In this document: in pieces, positions 21,874 through 31,780 of the stretch
How positions within the stretch are numbered: the stretch's first letter is position 1
How the letters are laid out: every line of letters begins with the position of its first letter
Assembly: GCA_021234155.1 (NCBI GenBank)
Contig: JAJEKV010000483.1
Coordinates: forward strand, 1-64,000
From: Isoetes taiwanensis
Taxonomy: Eukaryota; Streptophyta; Lycopodiopsida; Isoetales; Isoetaceae
DNA: 64,000 bases
Reading direction: 5' to 3'
Program-made: the position numbers and the translations under genes
The notes under the pieces: generated by a model
Seen by the model: only the letters and a program-made list of their open reading frames with translations
What the model was told of the DNA's origin: nothing
Database searches by the model: none

Positions 21874-23208
21874 TGTTGTCTAGAAAATGATATAAGGAGT
21901 ACCTAGGTTTTGCCAAGTTGACCCAAGACTCCAATGTGCGGTAAAAAGTGCTTTGTGCATCTATATACTTGTTGGGGTGTGAGCTAACAGTCGAAATCAT
22001 GCATATATCAATCGTCCAATGATCTGACTAGCGAAAGCCGAGCCCCTCCCCATCCATGCAAGGCAAGCCATCCTTCCACTTGATCAATATATAGTCCAAA
22101 TAGCATGGGGATATTGGACATCCCTGCCACACTCCTATATTCTTTGTTGATAGAGTGGTACGATGGAGGCATTCGTGACTATTTTATACTTTGCATTTTT
22201 CGGGTTCAGTATGGGATGCTCAGCTACGAAGAAAGATATTGTTTAGGATTATTCTATTAGAGTTGACCTTGACTACACATTAGACTTTGTCTTAGATTGA
22301 ATTGAGAATAGAAGAATTAGGGCTGCTAGATGGAAGATAAATAATTACAGATAAGAGAAAATAAGTTCCACTACAAAATTGTTATTGCCTGACTGGTGAC
22401 TCTAAATTGCTCTGAACTTTAGTGGTGTCATCCATGTTTCATACACCATTGTTGCTGGGTGAGGTTATTTCAGAGTGCGCATGTTTTGTATCTATGGGAG
22501 CTCAGAAAGTACTTAGAAAAGTATTAAAACATTGGGTACTTTGAAGGCTTCGTAAGACCTTATTAAACATGGAGTTTGAACATCAACGTCTTCATATGAA
22601 GTTGAGCATTAAAGTGTTTTTTATTTCGATTTTTTGAAGCGATTATGAAAAGTAGAAAAGTGCTCAGATGTTAAGTACTCAAAGTATGTACTTTGGGAAG
22701 TGTCGAAAGTGGTACACCCTAGCATCTATTACCTTACTGCAGAGTTAGATTTATTATCTTTATTTCACTTGTTTGTAGATAGTAGCTTAAAGATCCCACC
22801 TTTAAAGAAACTGTTGAATGAAGAGAAACTGCCGATAAGAGGCTGATGCAGGAACAATGAATAATTAGCATCGATTAGAACGATCTTATGGTCCCAAAAA
22901 TGCATGCATCCTCGCCTTGCCCATAGTGGCGATTCAGGCAAATTGATCAATGCAATTATTTGGTCATATATAATATCCATGTGTTGATGGAAAATTAAGT
23001 AATAACAAATGTCTTTTAGAAAATTGTGATAAGCTTTTAAAATCATATCTTTCTCATAGAGTGACACGTTATGCTATCAATTTTTCTCATAGAAGGAAGG
23101 AAGGAAGTATAGAACAGACATTCAAAGTCGGGCAGGTGCACTTACAGAGTTTTAACATTGTAACATTTGAGTCATGGTTACTGGCACGGGATGAATTTCG
23201 AGCAACTA
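21874..23208 (-). mobile_element. R1 repeat, copy 3 (A, A', C; B deleted)
   Basis: The A block carries the reverse transcriptase remnant on the minus strand. The A' block ends ATTGCCTGACTGG and joins directly to the middle of C (GTGACTCTAAATTGCTCTGA), so B is absent. C ends at GAGCAACTA (23208). A minus-strand ORF of 100 codons inside C (22765-23067) recurs in other copies but shows no known domain. Confidence 0.6.
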
Positions 23209-23365
23209 ATATGTAGCATAATAACAGGGGGTTGGTTTTGTATTTTTGTACTATTTTTTCTATGGTTTTCATATGATTTCGAAAGCGTATTGCATGGGGA
23301 CTACTCATTAGTATATCTAGAGTGCACATACGCCTGCATTAATTTTAGTGTTTTTGTTCAATGGT
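23209..23365. mobile_element. diverged 5' fragment of a DEF element
   Basis: It starts ATATGTAGCATAATAACA like other DEF copies and follows the D block to TTCAATGGTT, with more mismatches than the others, then leaves the family. It shows that the C-end of this R1 copy also carried DEF, later replaced or truncated. Confidence 0.5.
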
Positions 23366-24326
23366 TTAGACCCATGTGCCATGTTGTATTTTTCTCGATT
23401 AGCTTATTGAGGCTTCGTTGACATGCAACCCCTCGAGCCATTTAGAAATAGGGTTTGCTAGAGGGTTTGCTAGGCGCAGGTGGAGCAATCGGGTACTCTT
23501 AAAGGATGTGAAGCGAGAGGTTAAGCATCATCGAACATCATTTCTTTTGATATGGGATGGCGGCAGGCTCCTATCTTCGATTATCTGAATCGATGCTCGT
23601 TGTAATGATACGGAAGAACCCACATCGAGAAATCTGATTGCAAAGACTTGGACGGAGGGACTCGGTCTTATAGCAATGACAGTTCGAGTATTTTTAGTGG
23701 TTCCGTGAAATCGGTTGGCACACATTCATATTTTTTTCAGAAATCGTTGGCTACGCCCAGTAGTAGGATACGTTCATGTCCCCGAGAAGGGTAGTGGCCG
23801 ATTCAAAATCTGAATTTGTACATTTTACTCATTTAGTAGCCAATTCGATATTTACTAATTTCGGCTAGGGCGAGGGTGTGGCCAATTCGATTTTTATGCG
23901 TGGGAAAAACTTGCTCCCGGGGTAGCCAATTAGAACCTAAGGTAAATTTTAATGGGTAAGGAGGGGGCCATATTACATCTCCACCACATGTCCATCATAC
24001 AGGTTTAGTTTATTCTACCCTGTCGAGCCTTTATTTTTCCTGTTCTTCTCGTATGCATTTGTTTCGTTATTCATGTCAATATAAATATAAATGGGATGTT
24101 AGTCTCTGAATATGAATGGGATGATAATTTTAATATTATATTTTATTGTCATTTGCAGAGCACTCCCGATTTGTATTCACGATTTGGTTGAGATGGAGAT
24201 CCATTCCCATCTACCATCTAAGCTCTAGCTTCATCAATTCAGGTTAGTTTTTACCCTATTCAGTTGTGCAAAATTATTTAGATGTGCAAAAGTAGTTGTT
24301 GATGCCAATCATCAAATTTATGCAGC
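23366..24326. other. no gene recognised; scattered GCCAATTCGAT motifs
   Basis: It holds several copies of GTAGCCAATTCGAT / GTGGCCAATTCGAT / GGCCGATTC phrases between 23790 and 23930 (more at about 24595 and 24635). This may be the 5' part of a transcription unit leading into the ORF at 24327: CATCAATTCAG|GTTAG at about 24233-24247 is a good splice donor and TTTATGCAG just before 24327 a good acceptor. Confidence 0.4.
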
Positions 24327-24623
24327 ATGGAAGGGGCTTCACAAAAGAGAATAAATGAGTTCTTGAGACCTGCGGCATTAAGGACAAAGCGGCGCATCAC
24401 TATATCATCGTCTATGTCCACTTTCATAGGCCAAATTGAGGGTCTTGATGAAGGCTATGAATTTGCAGATGATAAGGACTATGATCCAAAGCAATTTGAA
24501 CGTATTATTTGGGGAAGACGCCTAGGTGGTTGTGGCCAACATCGAGTTTTCACTACTAAAGCATGTTCCTATCTTAACCAACACAAATTTGCTCGTAGCC
24601 AATTTGTTAATGTAGCAAAATAA
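24327..24623 (+). CDS. hypothetical small basic/acidic protein, 98 aa
   Basis: The protein starts MEGASQKRINEFLRPAALRT and runs to a TAA with no stop. The first 35 residues are basic (KRINEF..., RTKRR); the middle is acidic (EGLDEGYEFADDKDYDPKQF). QKRINEFL near the N-terminus resembles a PCNA-interacting PIP box (QxxIxxFF) with leucine in the last position. An acceptor-like TTTATGCAG precedes the ATG and a donor-like CAG|GTTAG lies 80 bp further up, compatible with a 5' UTR intron. I do not recognise the family; a degraded transposon-associated exon is equally possible. Confidence 0.35.
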   Translation: MEGASQKRINEFLRPAALRTKRRITISSSMSTFIGQIEGLDEGYEFADDKDYDPKQFERIIWGRRLGGCGQHRVFTTKACSYLNQHKFARSQFVNVAK

Positions 24624-24742
24624 AAATATCATAGTTGGCCGATTCGATTCACGCCATCTTAGCAAGAAGGTGCAAAATATCGCCAGGCCAAACTACACCA
24701 AGTTATTTATTCTACATGGCGGTGAGAGATTGTTTTTTCGCC

Positions 24743-24890
24743 CTATAAAAATATATAAGCAAAAAATACCCTGTGGACAGTCTTCTCCAGTTCGGCAGAC
24801 CACGATGGAGGCTTTTGCCGGGCGAGAACTCTTGCTCTCATGCCCTCCTCTCAAAGGCACGGCTTCTCAAGGTACTATCTTTTTCCATTT
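24743..24890 (+). other. possible short first exon with TATA box
   Basis: CTATAAAAATATATAA (24743-24758) is followed 45 bp later by ATGGAGGCTTTTGCCGGGCG, encoding MEAFAGRELLLSCPPLKGTA up to a CAAG|GTACT donor-like site (about 24870). Nothing downstream continues it recognisably, so it may be a promoter fragment carried by an element. Confidence 0.25.
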
Positions 24891-25259
24891 CCGGATAACG
24901 GTTTATTCTATTCTATATGTTCATCCTTTATGTCCGACAATAAATAGGGCAGGCGGATTGGGTAGGATGTGCTAATGAAGAAAGCAGACCATCCTGTTTT
25001 ATGATTTGCATCCCAATTTGAAATTTGACAAGGAGGAATCAAGAAGTTAATGAAGTCGAGCAAATAGGCGAAGTTAGTCAAAACCCTTGGTAGATCTATT
25101 TGTTAAAACAGACTTTTAGTTGCTCATGTATGTGATGCGGCACATCCTCACATTGGCCTTCAAAAGGAGATTCTTAATCCGGAACGCCAAAGGCGGTTGA
25201 TTCATTATCATTCTTTGAATGAAAGAACACTCCGTCTGTTTCAAAGAAAGGAGTTGCGG

Positions 25260-26110
25260 TATAAAGAAATTTTGTGCTTGAGTTGAAATGCCTTTACATT
25301 ACAACCATAATGCGCGGCCGTTACGCATGAATATCTAGCATGATGGGTCCGGTAATGAAAGACTTATAGTTGACATTGTTGTGCCTAGAAAGGACCCTAT
25401 TAATGGTAATACATGCGGCGCCCGAATATTGCTAGGAAGACTTACGAAAGCAACATGCCCGATTCAAGCAATAGTCTTGATAGTTCATAGGGCCTGCAGT
25501 CTAATGCAATATCAGATTGCCGCCAAAGCATTGGAGATGCTCGATAAGGCTTAGAAGGTCGGATTCGATTTGTGTTTCAATGTAGTCGTGTTCAACTACT
25601 TGCCATACATAAGCTGTTTTCTTGCTCTGGCTTGCTTTATGTGGTGTTGCGATTGTAAAGAAATTTCGTGCTTGGGCGAAATGCTCTTACATTACACCCA
25701 TAATGCAACCACTCGCATGAATATCTAGCATGATTAAAGGAAATCTGAGATGCGGTAGATGAATGACCCCCGAACCATTAAATCAGACATTCTTACATGG
25801 CGGGCCGGTTTGAGGCATGAATATCTAGCATGATTAAGGCGGGGCATTGGATATGCTCGATAAGGCTAATAGGCTTAGAAGGATGGATTGATTTGTGTCT
25901 CTCAATGTGTTCAAGAACAAGGATGATTTTATTTAATCCAACATGTGATACCATTTCATCTAACATGTTGTAAATCTATGCTAGGGTGCCATACATAACT
26001 ATTAAACAGTGCATTTGCTTTATCAAAATTTATTTGTTGTAATGTAAAGGAATTTCGTGCTTGGAGCTGAAATGCTAGTGAATGCAGCCGCTCTTGCTCC
26101 ATAATGCCTA
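25260..26110. repeat. degenerate repeats, 3-4 partial units
   Basis: TAAAGAAATTTTGTGCTTG (25262), TAAAGAAATTTCGTGCTTG (25655) and TAAAGGAATTTCGTGCTTG (26045) each head a segment containing GAAATGC and an ATAATGC phrase. GCATGAATATCTAGCATGAT occurs three times (25325, 25711, 25816), and GCATTGGA(G/T)ATGCTCGATAA twice (25527, 25845). The units are shuffled rather than cleanly tandem. No protein is recognised. Confidence 0.6.
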
Positions 26111-27989
26111 ATATAGTAATTTTGCTCAAGTTTTCGTCACTTGTCATTTTACAATAGTCTATTGAGCTACCTTGGTATGCAATGGAGAATGGGAATCTCA
26201 TGACTATTACTATGCTACCAATTCTGAATGTTTATAATTGGATATGTTCACCTCAATGGATGTGAGAATCTACAGTGGTGTAGTTAAGCGGTGTAGTTGT
26301 GTCCTAACCTTTTTATCCTTATATTAATTCGACTTAGTGGAAAATTCGTGGGAAACTAGATACACATGATTCTTTTGTTAACATGATTTTTGTGACGTTG
26401 CTTACATACTTTTTTTCCCCTCTTCTAATAGTTTTTATATTTCACCTGCAACCAAACTTAACACTAGACCTGTCCCATGATGGACCATTAAAGGGCATTT
26501 TGAAGGTTCACAAAAAAAATCATATAAAATCAAGAACACAAAAACTAGCCAAACCCTTTCTAGGATTTCATGTATGGCAGTCATGCTTCACATGAAAAAT
26601 ATATAAAAATGTATCAGCTCCCATTCTTGTGAGTTATGCTCTAGCAAACCCAAGGGGGTCAAGTATCAAAAGCTTCATGTTTATACAAAGTAAAACTGTC
26701 TTGATGAAAAGATTTTTTTGATTTTTTTGGTTATAATATTATTTTTCTACACGAGATATAGAGCAAGACACAAAAAACCACATCTCAATTCGAAGTCTAT
26801 AAAGGAAGATAGAGCAATTCAAACATGACAGGGTCAAAACTGTCCTCTGCCTTCTGAGAACCAGTACTGGTTCCCAGAAAGCAGTTGTGATATAAAAACA
26901 ACAACATTCAGAAGGAGATCAATTTTGAGTTCAAATTTGGCATATAAGTAGTTCACGAAGTCCTCCATCCTATAAAAATATTTGTTGAGTTTGAGTTTGA
27001 TGTTTTGACTTTTACTTCTATTTTTAATTTTAGGTAATTTATACAAATGGATAGCATTGCTACATATGACTCTAGGTTGTCCTCCAAAAAATCACATTAT
27101 GAAAGTTTATAAGGATATGAAACCAATGCAAAAAGAAGCTCGTGGAAAGAGCAAAAGACATGGTAAAAAAAAAATCAAAAACAATATCTGTACCTGCCCA
27201 TTACTGGTCCATAGTTCATTCAAAAATTGATAATATCCTTATGTTAGTCCATTTGAGTTTTGGGATACAAATAGCTCTTGGACCACTTTGTTCAAAAAAA
27301 ATATTTTTTGTTCATTATCTTGAAGATTGTACTAGAATAGATAGCATCAATTATATTATATCTTTAATGTTTATTCTAGATTTGTGCCCTAAGGTGTAAC
27401 TTTACAAAATCACATTCTCAAAATATCTTATGTCAAGAAACCAATGCAAAAAGAACCAAGGAAAAATATGAAAACGTTTACTATAAAAAATCAAGATAGA
27501 CCGCTATCTGCAGTCCAGTTGCAGACCATCATTGGTCCAAATGACTGAAAGTTTAAAAATCATTAATGGTGCCACCTTAATCCATTTTGATCTCAACTTT
27601 CACATATAGTTTACTTGTATGATTCTCTATAGGACAAAATCAATTGATTAGGTTAGCTTGCATAATTTAAGGGTAAGGTTGAAGCACAAAAAAATGAGAA
27701 TTTATAGGGTATTTATGACCAATTGAACCTACATGGACTTTCACTTACACCTTTCAAAAATTATGTGATCGAAGCCAAAAAGCCATAGTATCATTCTATG
27801 GGGGAAAATGGATAAGGCTAGTGAGAGATATATGCTCTATACAATTGGTCTCATGGACGATAAATGGTGATGCCATTAAAACCTTAGAAATAACATGTTA
27901 CTTTAACATGCAACTAGAGATTTCTATTGCTAAGAAAGGTTTGCATCCATAAAAAATATAATATACATGAAAGATAACTTACATGTAAT

Positions 27990-28360
27990 GTCGTCGATTC
28001 GCGTAGCGAATCGGCATTCTTGCTCAAGACGAGCATGCATGCATTGCATGCGTCGCATGCATGCATCGCATGCATTTTGGGCCGTTCATCAGGTTGGGCG
28101 TTTGCTACTTATTGCAGAGCTCTTCATCGACGTTTCATCGGCGCTTCCTCTTCTCTCAGCAGTACCTTATTCTCTTTGATTTGTTTCCAGGCAGGGGAAG
28201 GGCTTCTTCCTGCCTGGTTTGGCCAATTTGGCGTTGCTTTCCTGCTGTCCTTTCCGGCCTTTAGCCTTCATCCTGTGACCTTCGTCCTCGATCCTAGTTT
28301 GTTAAGGAAGTCCTTTGGTATTCGGGCGCTTTGTTGGTTTCATGCGAGTCGCAGTGCAAG
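27990..28360 (+). repeat. G1 module 1 (P-X-S)
   Basis: It starts with the hairpin GATTCGC-GTA-GCGAATC (27996-28012), then CATTCTTGC, then alternating purine-pyrimidine GCATGCATGCA runs, the P body, the X body and the tail. It ends GCAGTGCAAG followed by AAT and the next module head at 28364. Confidence 0.7.
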
Positions 28361-28363
28361 AAT

Positions 28364-29031
28364 GTCGTCGATTCAGGCGTAGCGAATCGGCATTCTTGCT
28401 CAAGGCGAGCATGCATTATACAGGCGTCGCATGCATGCATCGCGATGCATTTTGGGCCGTTCATCAGGGTTGGGCGTTTGCTACTTATTGCGAGCTCTTC
28501 ATCGACGTTTCATCGGCGCTTCCTCTTTCTCGGCTGATACCTTATTCTCTTTGAACCCACCCTCCTCCCCTTCTTTGTTTATTATATTTTGTCCAAGTTC
28601 TGTTTATCATGTTTTTCCACCCGGTGGGTGATGCTTTTTTTCCACCCACTGGGTGATGCTATTCTTTGGTATGTTTCTCGTTTGTTGTTGGTGATGTGCA
28701 GTACGGGTTGGCGGCGCCATCCGTTCGACTTCTCCATGCGCGGGTTTTGGGGGCGATTCTATGCCTTACGTTTGTCTAAGCCCCCTTGCCAAGGCTTATC
28801 ACTAGGGTTTTCCTCGAAAACCCGGAAGGGGTTTTTTAATCCCGGTGATAAGCTTTCGGCAGTACATCGACCACTCATCTATTAGCATTGTATTTGTTTT
28901 GGGATCCAAATGATATAATTGGATTTTCCCTTTATTTTTTTCGTGGGTAGTTAGCATGTGTGCGGCTATCCATCCTTGTCCACCATTGTAGAAAATCTCT
29001 TTGAGATGAATGAGAAGCCTATCTATCGGTG
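28364..29031 (+). repeat. G1 module 2 (P-Y), ends at an inversion
   Basis: The head hairpin is GATTC(AG)GCGTAGCGAATC. The Y body contains the nested hairpin at 28795-28852 and ends in GAATGAGAAGCCTATC before meeting an inverted copy at about 29032. The tail S is missing at this junction. Confidence 0.65.
28795..28852 (+). repeat. nested hairpin of the Y module
   Basis: The outer stem is CTTATCAC / GTGATAAG (28795-28802, 28845-28852), extended by AGGG/CCC pairing. The inner stem is GGGTTTTC-CTC-GAAAACCC (28805-28823). The same structure recurs at 29149-29209 (inverted), about 30692-30752, about 31569-31628, about 38578-38640, about 42476-42535, and diverged at 7774-7855. It includes AAAACCCTAG, a telo-box-like sequence. 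Its function is unknown. Confidence 0.7.
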
Positions 29032-30052
29032 GATAGCCGCACAAATGCGAACTACCCACGAAAAATAAAGGGAAAATCCAATTATATCATTTGGACCCCA
29101 AAGTAAATAGAATGCTAAGAGATGAGTGGCTGATGTACCTGTAGAAAGCTTATCACCGGGATTAAAAACCCAGCCCTTTCGGGTTTCGAGGAAAAACCCT
29201 AGTGATAAGCCCGGCAAGGGGCTTAGACAAGCGTAAGGCATAGAATCGCTCCAAAAACCCACGCATGGAGAAGTCAAAATGAATGGCGCCGCCAACACGT
29301 CGCACTGCACATCACCAACAACAAGCGAGAAACATACCAAAGAATAGCATCACCCGGTGGGTGGAAAAAGCATCACCACGGGTGGAAAAATATGATAAAT
29401 GAGAACTTGTACAAAATATAATAAACAAAGAAGGGGGAGGGGTGGGTTCAAAGAGAATAAGGTACCGCTTGAGAAAAAAGGAAGCGCCCGATGAAACGCG
29501 TCGATGAAGAACTTCTGCAATAAGTAGCAACGCCCAACCCCGATGAACGCCCAAAAATCGATGCGATGCATGCATGCGACGATGCAATGCATGCATGCTT
29601 CGTCTTGAGTAAGAATGCCGATTCGCTACGCCAATCGGCCGACATTCTTGCGACGCGACTGCATGAAACCAACAAAGCGCCCGAATACCAAAGGACTTCC
29701 TTAACAAACTAGGATCGAGGGACTTAAGGTCACGCGGGATGAAGGCTAAAAGGCGGAAAGGGACAGCAGAAAGCAACGCCAATTGGCCAAAACCAAAGGG
29801 AAGAAGCCCCTCCCCGCCTCGAAACAAATCAAAAGAAGAATAAGGCACCGAGAAAAAAAGGAAGTCACGCATGAAACCGATGAAGAACTCTGAATAAGTA
29901 GCAAACGCCAACCCGATGAACGGCCCAAAACGCATGCGATGCATGCATGCGGCGCGTATGCAATGCATGCATGCTCGTCTTGAGCAAGAATGCCGGTTCT
30001 GCGAAATCGGCGACATTCTTTTACGCTGACTTCGCATGAAACCAACAAAGCG
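29032..30052 (-). repeat. inverted G1 module pair
   Basis: This block is the reverse complement of a Y module followed by an X module and their P heads (head hairpins near 29620 and 29995). It forms a large imperfect palindrome with the direct modules before it, centred near 29032. Confidence 0.65.
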
Positions 30053-31780
30053 CCTTCCTCTTCTCTCGCCGGTACCTTATTCTCTTTGATTTGTTTCCAG
30101 GCGGGGAGGGGGCTTCTTCTGCCTGGTTTAGCCAATTTAAGGCGTTGCTTTCCTGTTTGTCCTTTTAGACCTTTAGCCTTCATCCCTGTGACCTTCGTCC
30201 CTCGATCCTAGTTTGTTAAGGAAGTCCTTTGGTATTGGCGCTTTGTTGGTTTCATGCGAAGTCGCGAGTGCAAAGAATGTCGTCGATTCGGCGTAGCGAA
30301 TCGGCATTCTTGCTCAAGGCGAGCATGCATGCATGTCGCGCATGCATTTTGGGCCGTTCGTCGGGTTGGCGTTTGCTACTTATTGCGAGAGCTCTTCATC
30401 GGCGTTTCATCGGCTTCCTCTTCTCTCGGTGATGCACCTTATTCTCTTTGAACCCACCCTCCCCCCTTCTTTGTTTATTATATTTTGTACAAGTTACGTT
30501 TATCATTTTTTTTTCCACCCGGTGGGTGATGCTTTTTTCCACCCATTGGGTGATGCTATTCTTTGGTATGTTTCTCGTTTGTTGTTGGTGATGTGCGTAT
30601 TGGTTGGCGGCGCCATCCGCTTTGACTTCTCCATGCGGCGGGTTTTGGGGCGATTCTATGCCTTTACGTTTGTCTAAGCCCCTTGCGAAGGCTTATCACT
30701 AGGGTTTTTCCTCGAAAACCCAAAGGGGGGTTTTTAATCCCTGATTGATAAGCTTTCGGCGGTACATCAACCACTCATCTATTAGCATTGTATTTGTTTT
30801 GGGGTCCAAATGTTATAATTGGATTTTCCCTTTATTTTTTCGTGGGTAGTTCGCATGTGTGCGGCTATCCTTCGCCCACCATTGTAGAAATCTCTTTGAG
30901 ATGAATGAGAAGCCTATTTCCTCTTCTCTCGCCAGATACCTTATTCTCTTTGATTTGTTTCGAGGCGGGGAGGGGCTTCTTCACACTGGTTTGGCTAATT
31001 GGCGTTGCTTTCCCTGCTGTCCTTTTCGCCTTTAGCCTTCATCCCGTGACCTTCGTCCTCGATCCTAGTTTGTTAAGGAAGTCCTTTGGTATTGATTGGG
31101 CTTTGTTGGTTTCATGCGGTCGCGGTGCAAGAATGTCGTCGATTCGCGTAGCGAATCGGCATTCTTGCTTTCAAAGACGAGCATGCATGCATTGCATCGC
31201 GTTGCATGCATGCATCGCATGCTTTTGGGCGTTTCGTCGGGTTGGCGTTTGCTACTTATTGCGAGTTCTTCATCGACGTTTCATCGGGCTTCCTCTTCTC
31301 TCAGCCCGTACCTTATTCTCTTTGAACCCACCCTCCCCCTCTTCTTTGTTTATTATATTTTGTACAAGTTACGTTTATCATATTTTTCCACCGGTGGGTG
31401 ATGCTTTTTTCCACCCCTTTGGGTGATGCTATTCTTTGGTATATTTCTCGTTTGTTGTTGGTGATGTGCGTGTACCGGGTTGGCGGCGCCATCCGCTTTG
31501 ACTTCTCCATGCGGCGGGTTTTGGGGCGATTCTATGCCTTTACGTTTGTCTAAGCCCCCTTGAGAAGGTTTGTCACTAGGGTTTTCCTCGAAAACCCCAA
31601 AGGACGGGGTTTTAATCCCGGTGATAAGCTTTCGGCGGTACATCGACCACTCATCTATTAGCATTGTATTTGTTTTTGGGGTCCAAATGTTATAATTGGA
31701 TTTTCCCTTTATTTTTCGTGGGTAGTTCGCATGTGTGCGGCTAGGGCGCTTTGTTGGTTTCATGCGAGTCGCAGTGCAAG
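30053..31780 (+). repeat. two further direct X/Y module pairs of G1
   Basis: Each pair starts with a truncated P (CTTCCTCTTCTCTCG...), followed by X, S, a full P-headed Y module and the nested hairpin. Junctions near 30052 and 30915 join incomplete heads, consistent with unequal recombination inside the array. The last Y loses its end at 31743 and goes straight to tail S. Confidence 0.6.

Larger units (their letters stand above)
27990..31780. mobile_element. G1 array: tandem and inverted hairpin-headed modules
   Basis: The array is inserted in H copy 1 between CATGTAAT and AATATTATTC. Alignment with H copy 2 (ACATGTACTATGGTCC near 53662) shows the uninterrupted site has a single AAT, so the insertion is flanked by a 3-bp AAT duplication or lies exactly at AAT. 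Two module types share a head P of about 190 bp and a 40-bp tail S (TTTGTTGGTTTCATGCGAGT): X type (AGGCAGGGG...CCTAGTTTGTTAAGGAAG) and Y type (GAACCCACCCTCC..., with a nested hairpin). The order is P-X-S, P-Y, then an inverted Y-P-X-P block (about 29032-30052), then two more direct X/Y pairs. Long ORFs here (up to 241 codons) are not conserved among copies. Confidence 0.7.

Noticed and set aside
22765-23067. 100-codon minus-strand ORF (MSLYEKDMILKAYHNFLK...) recurring in most R1 copies
   Set aside because: Recurrence is explained by repetition of the R1 C block; the 3' half differs or is broken among copies and no known domain is visible. Kept only as part of R1.
29312-30037. 241-codon minus-strand ORF, the longest in the window
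   Set aside because: It lies in the G1 modules; other copies of the same modules shift frame in the same places and the peptide has no domain or consistent frame.
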